Assembly: GCF_000004195.4 (NCBI RefSeq)
Contig: NC_030683.2
Coordinates: forward strand, 70,837,764-70,901,763
From: Xenopus tropicalis
Lineage: Eukaryota; Chordata; Amphibia; Anura; Pipidae
Length of the DNA: 64,000 nt
Direction of reading: 5' to 3'
Made by a program: the position numbers and the translations under genes. Below the pieces are notes generated by a model. It saw only the letters and a program-made list of their open reading frames with translations, was not told where the DNA came from and did not search any database. Below are positions 57,164 through 64,000 of this stretch, piece by piece (the stretch's first letter is position 1; every line of letters starts with the position of its first letter).

Positions 57164-59915
57164 TTGCCAGTTTATGGTATAAGTACTATAACAGTACTAT
57201 ACAAAGGCTAGTAATATCCTGTGGGTGACGATACACTCACATAGTTAAATGTTGCACTTCACTTACCTTAAAATAAGTTTGGCACACAACAAGGAAACTA
57301 TATTAATCCAAGATCCCATTACAACCATGTTCAAAAATTACATAATCATATTACAGAATGTAAATAAGTACAGCATATGATGTAACATGTTTTAGTGGCA
57401 GTGACAGTAGAATATAAAGTTTGCTTCCCTAAGTTGATACGTGTAAATGCAAATAATATTGTTATGCATTTTAACAGTGCAGTCACTTCCTATTATGGCA
57501 AGCTAATAGATTTAGTGATGGACACTGAGACACTACTTTAGATGTAAGTTGGATAAAATGGCTGGCATGGTGACACTTCTCCTGCTGCCAACACTGACAT
57601 GCCATATTTGCATTAGGATGAAGGGAAGGCGTTTTACTGAGATCTCAGACCTTTTGATAATACCTAGCCTGATGTGCAAATTGTGACAGCACTTTGGATG
57701 CCTTTCTGTAGTTTATCCATGTCTTTGGCACTTTCAAAGCTATTTCCCATTAAGTTAAGCCTTAATGGACTCCGACAGAATAAATACAAAGGCCAAACTG
57801 TAGAAGAGGGTGAAGTATCTTGTCGATCCCTAGATAATGAGAGTTACTTAGTATAATGGGAAACAGTACCAGATCTGTGATCCGTAGCTGACAGTTAATT
57901 GTGCTTTATTTTTTCATTTGTTTCCTCTACTTTTTTGTTCTTTCACTATCCTTTCAAACCGGTCCAGCTGTCAGATTTTGGAAGGATCTGATTAACAGCA
58001 CAGTAAATATTCTTTAGCAGGAACCCTAGTGGTGAGATACGTTTCTGTTTTTGTTGATGATGCAAAATTTAGCAAAATAAGGTGCATTCAGGATGTTGCT
58101 GCTTTGCAGAAAAATTTATTTACTTGGGTAAAAATAAAATAAATACACTAAGTTAAATCATGTTGGAGTTTTCTTAATTAAGAGGGGTTTAGAAGTACAA
58201 GAGGCCATTCCTTCAGACTTGAGAAACTAGTCTTTCACTTTTCCTTTTCACTAATGTTTTTTTTTTTTTATTTTTAAACCAAGTTAACTATGTAACTGTT
58301 TAGCTTCTAACTATCTAACATTGGGTCAGTCATCTACTTACTATTTAAACTCTGAAAAAAGTCTTCATTGCATTATGTAAATTATTTTGAAGTTATGGTT
58401 AAATGAAGTGAAATACCATAAAAATCTTAAATCTAGGAACTATTTGCATCAGTGCACAAAGCTGGCCCAGACATTCATAACAAACGATTTAAGAACGTTC
58501 ATGCATCATTTGACTTTTGCTGAATTGTATTGTAAGCTGTCTGATTTAGGGAGAGACCCTTCCTATCAGCAGCTGTCAGAGAGCTTAATTTTGTGGTGGA
58601 AGATAATTCCTGGGCGTGGGAAATAATGAGCAATGAGTAGGGGAATGGAGAATTATGCTGCTTGGTATTTTACGATGTTGCAATAAATTTATGGATCATT
58701 CTTGCACAGTCATAAGTTTTTTATATATAAATTGAGTGATTTATCTGAGTGGAAAAAACCTTAATGAACAAAAGCAAACCAAAAAAAGAACACAGATGTC
58801 ATGTATTATGTTATTAAAAAGCTAAATTAAAGATACGATTATACAAATAATGACAGCCCCAAAAAAAGCTGTAAAGCACATTTACACTTGCTGATAGCCA
58901 TAGAAATACCATAATTCATGTGGCACAGTTAGTAGAAGCAAGAACCTTAAATAAAACCATGCACTGTATCTATGTTTATGCTGCAGCAAAAATTATATTT
59001 TACACAATCCTATTCAAGTAATCAGCATGAAAATCCTAAACAGTCCTGTTCCATCAACCTTATTCCATTCCCTAACAGACCTCCCCCATGAGAGCTGACA
59101 GATATGCTAATGTAGTGAAGACCTCAATAGGAGTCTTTACCTAGATTCTCCTGCCAATGCATTAAAGCTTGGATAGGCTTCTATTGTCCTCCAGAAAAGC
59201 ATCTGTGAAAGGTGTCTTTCATAGAGCAGCTACCATAACTACAGACTCCCGTGAGCCTAAATCATTCATTTGTATAATTTTTCCTGCCAGCGTCTTTCAC
59301 TTCCATGGTATAGACAGAAATAAAAATCACCACAGGACAGCTGTAGTTTTGTGTGTTAGAAGCATTATGGATGAATAGTGCTAACAAGAGATTGTAAAGC
59401 TTCTTTATTTCTTCTACTTTTTCCCAGTCCCTTCTAATTGAACAGCATTGAACTGAAAAAGAAGAAAATTAACTCACTGAGTAGAAACAGGAAGTGATGG
59501 GCATGGTTAGAGAATATTGGTCTAGTCTGGTGTCCCGCATTCAGGGCTTTTATGACAGAACCGCATGTACATTTCAACATGCAATGTAAGTTCAAAGAAA
59601 ATTAAAACTTGCATAAAAAACAGCACAGTGTTCTCATCACCAAAATGTTGTTCCCACTTGTTAAATTACAAAAGGTCATCCCATAGTGTACCTGGTCTGA
59701 GGTGATAAGATGCATTTCACAAAAAGAAAAATTTGTATAAACTGCAAATTGTCACAAAACACATTCAAGTTAATGGGTGTTTTTTGCAGTGACTTTTCCC
59801 ATTCCGCACAACTTTTTTTTTGTGGCCATTGGTGTCTATGGCTGTTTTTTCATGGGAAAACCTGGCAAAAAAAATTTCTACCCTACCACTTCACTCTCAC
59901 TACCCTTCATGCAGT

Positions 59916-59974
59916 AAAAAGAAGGTCTTAAAATGCCAGGTAAGACCATACCTTTACTCTATAAAGTTGGCCAC
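59916..59974. repeat. ~58-bp direct repeat, copy 1
   Basis: AAAAGAAGGTCTTAAAATGC, CAGGTAAGACCATACC and ATAAAGTTGGCCACT recur at 61216-61281 with one short insertion. Probably a small interspersed repeat. Confidence 0.8.
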
Positions 59975-60012
59975 TACCCTGTGAATCTCCTGCTCTGCAC
60001 AAGCATTGTGAA

Positions 60013-60275
60013 TAGTGATGAGCAAATCTGTCCCGTTTCGCTTTGGCAAAAAAATTACGAATCTTTCAAAAGATTTGTGAAATGCTGAAAACTGAACGAA
60101 ACAACAAAAAAAAAAAAAATGTTGCATGCATCATTTTCTTGCTGTTGGCACAAAAAAAATTGCCGCCCTAAAAAAAAATTGTCTTCTGCATAAAAATAAT
60201 GACACGCATGACAATTTTTTTTTCTATAAAACTTCTTTAAAAACATTGGTGAAATGGGAAGCACTGATGCTAACC
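60013..60275 (+). mobile_element. Decayed hAT-like MITE (TAGTGATGAGCG family)
   Basis: Starts TAGTGATGAGCAAATCTGTC then CCGTTTCGCTTTGGC. The right end is degraded near 60275 and no duplication is visible. The interior has poly-A/T expansions. Confidence 0.75.
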
Positions 60276-62251
60276 ACATATGGAAATTCCACTGTACATT
60301 AGTTTCTGCCCACAGTTAAAAAACATACTTTAAGGATAACTGGTTACTGGTTCCACTGGTAAAAGGAATTATGTGACTAATCAGAAATATTCATAGCATT
60401 TTGAATATACCAACAACATATAAAAAATATAATTACATTAGCAGCAAGTATAAACATTGCTGTCTGAGTAGGTTGATATAATTATAGAGAACAGCAGCCT
60501 CGGTAGATCCTGTTTAATATAGATGCCAGCTAATTTCAATGTTGTCTTTTAGGTCAAATACTCGTGAGTGTTTATTAATCGGCCTTAGCAGGGTACAAAA
60601 AGCAATGTTACTATTTCTACATTTCTAAGGTAATTAAATTAGTCTATGTACAAAGTGTAGATTGTACATATGCATTTTAAAGGAAGTAACTACAGCATTG
60701 ATGTAGCCATTTAATGGTCAAGGAAAGTGATATCTAATCAATGTACAATATGGCCATCAACACAGTTGGCCTAACAACATTTCCATTTTTTGGGCTAGTT
60801 GCTGAATAAGTGGATCTGAGTAGATCCCCACCTAGTATTTAGGAGGATCAAAAGTGGCCACTCAAAACTATAATTCACGATAATAACAAAAATTCAGCAG
60901 TAAGGAAGAAGCTAGTTTCAGGGGAGGTTAGGTAAATGGGCTAGTTAAACTGCAAATAAGAAAAATCATGTTTACATGTAATGTTAAGTGTTTAATCAAA
61001 AGCATGAACATACTGGAGCTCATTTGCTAATTTGCACCTTAACTCATAGCAGCCAATCAATGAGAACAATAAGTGACAGCGCAATTTTCATTGGTTGTGA
61101 TAGATTAGAGCCCAGGTGCAAATATACCCTGCGTTAGTATATTAACCCTACTATTAATCAACTATACCTTGATATATTCCTTATTTATATTCACCAGATA
61201 AAAGTTTTCATGTTGTAAAAAGAAGGTCTTAGAATGCTACCCCAGGTAAGACCATACCTTTTCTCTATAAAGTTGGCCACTTGGTGACAAAAAATATGTT
61301 TTCAAAGTTTTATCGTATGTACAATGATGCGAAGTCGTACAATGGTATAAAAACACAATGGAGAAAATGGATTTAATAACAATAAAATAACACCTCTGGG
61401 AGGTATGGTTACTTCCTTTAAGTGCAGTCAGGGTTCATTAGGAAGAATGTTGAATTCATTTGACTAAAAGAAAGTTTTTTAGTGCAGCCCAATGTATCTG
61501 ATTGCAGAAATCAATGGCCTCCAAAAAAGGTTTCTTAGCCTGACAGGCCCTGTTGAAAAAATAAGTGTTTTACCATTGATTCCTGGAAACCCCAAAACTA
61601 ACCCTTTTTAGCTGCATTTTTGGACTGTTTATTCTGAGGTAGTCTTTTCTACAGTGAATATTCTGTATGTAAATGAAATCCACCTTTAATATCATCAAGT
61701 TTTGCTTTCTTCCTAATACAATATTAATGCATAATTTTTCCTATACAGTACATTTCTGAAAACTGCTGTATACTGTAGTGAAACATCTTAAAGTTCATCA
61801 AAGACAATATTTTACAGAGAGCTTCGAACTTTACAGACTTCACATTATCAATTCTTCCCATCAGATTAGGAAATAATAACACAAGGCATTATCTGCATAT
61901 GTACTTACAGATATCTAATCATGATACAGCTGGATACAATTTTGGATAACTGAACTGTATATTTAGCAAACAGTTCTCTGACTTAATACTGATTTGGCCA
62001 GAAGGTTGTTCCATGACATCTAGTAATAGTCTTAATATGTTCTAGTTTATCAAAGTAGTCACATTGCAAGCAGAGATACCACAAGATTAAGCAATCCAGC
62101 ACTTTTTATACCCAGCCTATTGTGCTACTCCAAGATGAACAGCCATTTTAACAGATTAATATGAAAATAAGATCTCAGCATACTCATGATTCAGGAAAAT
62201 ATTATTTTTTTTAGCAAATCACAATAAACTCACAAAGGGTTGGGTGGCACA
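60276..62251. other. AT-rich non-coding stretch
   Basis: No gene recognised. It contains the second ~58-bp repeat copy at 61216-61281. Confidence 0.4.
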
Positions 62252-62253
62252 TA

Positions 62254-62452
62254 CAGGTCCTTTTCAAAAAATTAGCATATTGTGATAAAGTTCATTATTT
62301 TCTGTAATGTACTGATAAACATTAGACTTTCATATATTTTAGATTCATTACACACAACTGAAGTAGTCCAAGCCTTTTCTTGTTTTAATATTGAAGATTT
62401 TGGCATACAGCTCATGAAAACCCAAAATTCCTATCTCAAAAAATTAGCATAT
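62254..62452 (+). repeat. Left ITR of Tc1 element
   Basis: Holds the 17-mer TCAAAAAATTAGCATAT at 62264-62280 and 62436-62452. Confidence 0.95.
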
Positions 62453-62581
62453 CATGAAAAGGTTCTCTAAACGAGCTATTAACCTAATCATCTGAATCAA
62501 CTAATTAACTCTAAAAACCTTAAAAAGATTCCTGAGGCTTTTAGAAACTCCCAGCCTGGTTCATTACTCAAAACCACAATC

Positions 62582-63542
62582 ATGGGTAAGACTGCCAACT
62601 TGACTGCTGTCCAGAAGGCCATCATTGACATCCTCAAGCAAGAGGGTAAGACACAGAAAGAAATTTCTGAATGAATAGGCTGTTCCCAGAGTGCTGTATC
62701 AAGGCACCTCAGTGGGAAGTCTGTGGGAAGGAAAAAGTGTGGCAGAAAATGCTGCACAACAAGAAGAGGTGACCGGGCCCTGAGGAAGATTGTGGAGAAG
62801 GACCGATTCCTGACCTTGGGGGACCTGCGGAAGCAGTGGACTGAGTCTGGAGTAGAAACATCCAGAGCCACCGTGTACAGGCCTGTGCAGGAAATGGGCT
62901 ACAGGTGCCGCATTCCCCAGGTCAAGCCACTTTTGAACCAGAAACAGCGGCAGAAGCGCCTGACCTGGGCTACAGAGAAGCAGCACTGGACTGTTGCTCA
63001 GTGGTCCAAAGTATGTCATTCGGAAATCAAGGTGCCAGAGTCTGGAGGAAGACTGGGGAGAGGGAAATACCAAAATGCCTGAAGTCCAGTGTCAAGTACC
63101 CATAGTCAGTGATGGTCTGGGGTGCCATGTCAGCTGCTGGTGTTGGTCCACTGTGTTTTATCAAGGGCAGGGTCAATGCAGCTAGCTATCAGGAGATTTT
63201 GGAGCACTTCATGCTTCCATCTGCTGAAAAGCTTTATGGAGATGAAGATTTCATTTTTCAGCACAACCTGGCACCTGCTCACAGTGCCAAAACCACTGGT
63301 AAATGGTTTACTGACCATGGTATTACTGTGCTCAATTGGCCTGCCAACTCTCCTGACCTGAACCCCATAGAGAATCTGTGGGATATTGTGAAGAGAAAGT
63401 TGAGAGACACAAGACCCAACACTCCGCTATCGAAGCATCCTGGGCCTCCATAACACCTCAGCAGTGCCACAGGCTGATTGCCTCCATGCCACGCCACATT
63501 GAAGCAGTCATTTCTGCAAAAGGATTCCCGACCAAGTATTGA
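62582..63542 (+). pseudogene. Tc1/mariner transposase, inactivated
   Basis: The ATG at 62582 starts a paired helix-turn-helix region (KEISE, then IGCSQSAVSRHLSGK), followed by the second DNA-binding part and the catalytic domain, ending at TGA 63540-63542. This family cuts and pastes the element at TA sites. The gene carries many lesions. TGA replaces a codon at 62672-62674. The reading frame changes near 63010-63020, where the segment expected to hold the first catalytic Asp is absent. A TAG stop lies at 63103-63105. The residue expected to be the second catalytic Asp reads Asn (FQHNLAPAHSA). A second frame change occurs near 63424. The final Glu (NSPDLNPIENLWD) is kept, with 34 residues between the Asn and the Glu, matching DD34E spacing. 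The length if repaired would be typical of Tc1 transposases. Confidence 0.93.
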
Positions 63543-63619
63543 GTGCATAACTGAACATAATTATTTGAAGGTTGACTTTTTTTGTATTAAAAACACTTTT
63601 CTTTTATTGGTCGGATGAA

Positions 63620-63818
63620 ATATGCTAATTTTTTGAGATAGGAATTTTGGGTTTTCATGAGCTGTATGCCACAATCATCAATATTAAAACAAGAAAAGGC
63701 TTGGACTACTTCAGTTGTGTGTAATGAATCTAAAATATATGAAAGTCTAATGTTTATCAGTACATTACAGAAAATAATGAACTTTATCACAATATGCTAA
63801 TTTTTTGAAAAGGACCTG
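63620..63818 (-). repeat. Right ITR of Tc1 element
   Basis: Reverse complement of the left ITR with two mismatches. The 17-mer binding-site copies are at 63620-63636 and 63792-63808. Confidence 0.95.
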
Positions 63819-63820
63819 TA

Positions 63821-64000
63821 GTTACATAGTTACATAGGGTTGAAAAAAGACCAGTGTCCATCAAGTTCAACCCATCCAAGTAAACCCAGCACACCTAACC
63901 CACACCTACCAATCTATACACTCACATACATAAACTATAAATACAACCACTAGTACTAACTGTAGATATTAGTATCACAATAACCTTGGATATTCTGATT
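63821..64000 (-). mobile_element. LINE-like retroposon tail, cut by the window end
   Basis: Reverse orientation copy of 53420-53610, starting with the tail GTTACATAGTTACATAGGG. It directly abuts the TA at the right edge of the Tc1 element. Confidence 0.8.

Larger units (their letters stand above)
56620..60012. other. Non-coding stretch with three candidate conserved blocks
   Basis: No exon recognised. Repeat-free blocks at about 56620-56830, 58380-58690 and 59060-59400 contain homeodomain and POU-like words and are listed separately in the findings. A fragment of the small hAT MITE family is at 57085-57163 (minus). Confidence 0.4.
62254..63818 (+). mobile_element. Tc1-type DNA transposon with 199-bp ITRs
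   Basis: 1565 bp from CAGGTCC to GGACCTG, with TA on both sides (62252-62253, 63819-63820). ITRs at 62254-62452 and 63620-63818 match at 197 of 199 positions. Each ITR carries two copies of the 17-mer TCAAAAAATTAGCATAT, an outer and an inner one. This is the IR/DR arrangement of transposase binding sites known from Sleeping Beauty-like Tc1 elements. The gene between them is broken, so movement would have to be catalysed in trans. Confidence 0.95.

Noticed and set aside
62699..63073. 124-residue minus-strand frame and similar antisense frames
   Set aside because: They are shadows of the Tc1 transposase gene on the opposite strand.

Overview
The window looks like vertebrate nuclear DNA, most probably from a Xenopus-type frog. 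It is AT-rich and nearly free of genes. It carries interspersed repeats that I recognise as typical of Xenopus: TTAA-flanked T2-type MITEs starting TTAAAGG, a Tc1 element with ~200-bp ITRs, TA-flanked elements starting CAGGTATGGGATCC, and 3' tails of CR1/L2-like LINEs. The species call rests on recalled repeat families and was not searched. I found no intact host protein-coding gene, rRNA or tRNA. Nearly all open frames are chance frames, tandem-repeat translations or transposon shadows.

Layout. 1-4.2 kb: a 34-bp minisatellite array, AT-rich DNA, and a hAT-like element (3318-4188) carrying the same minisatellite. 4.4-6.0 kb: an inverted-repeat MITE, a fossil gypsy reverse-transcriptase fragment and a small hAT MITE. 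6187-12330: a complete, young Ty3/gypsy chromovirus-type LTR retrotransposon with two 617-bp LTRs, an AAATT target duplication and one gag-pol frame. Its 3' end is interrupted by a 583-bp MITE flanked by its own 8-bp duplication. 12.3-30 kb: mostly unique DNA with scattered MITEs, a reverse-strand LTR fragment and a piece resembling the end of an RRM domain (16.5 kb). 30-38 kb: a 21-G tract, a perfect 52-bp inverted repeat, TATC microsatellites, and the best-preserved minisatellite-bearing hAT-like element (36434-37624, 8-bp duplication). 38-62 kb: AT-rich DNA with more MITEs, LINE tails and several repeat-free blocks that read like conserved non-coding elements. 62254-63818: a Tc1 element with nearly identical ITRs but a dead transposase. 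The window ends inside another LINE tail.

How the parts relate. The only functional-looking coding unit is the gag-pol polyprotein, which has protease, reverse transcriptase, RNase H, integrase and chromodomain. The 10 bases starting 2 nt after its 5' LTR are the exact complement of an LTR segment at the expected transcript start. This is the arrangement used for self-primed reverse transcription in the Tf1/sushi group, and it is the most informative observation in the window. The remaining interest lies in transposon architecture (nested insertions, consistent target duplications, an inverted minisatellite, IR/DR-type Tc1 ends) and in candidate regulatory blocks typical of a gene desert or a very large intron. 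I did not find a convincing new protein-based system.
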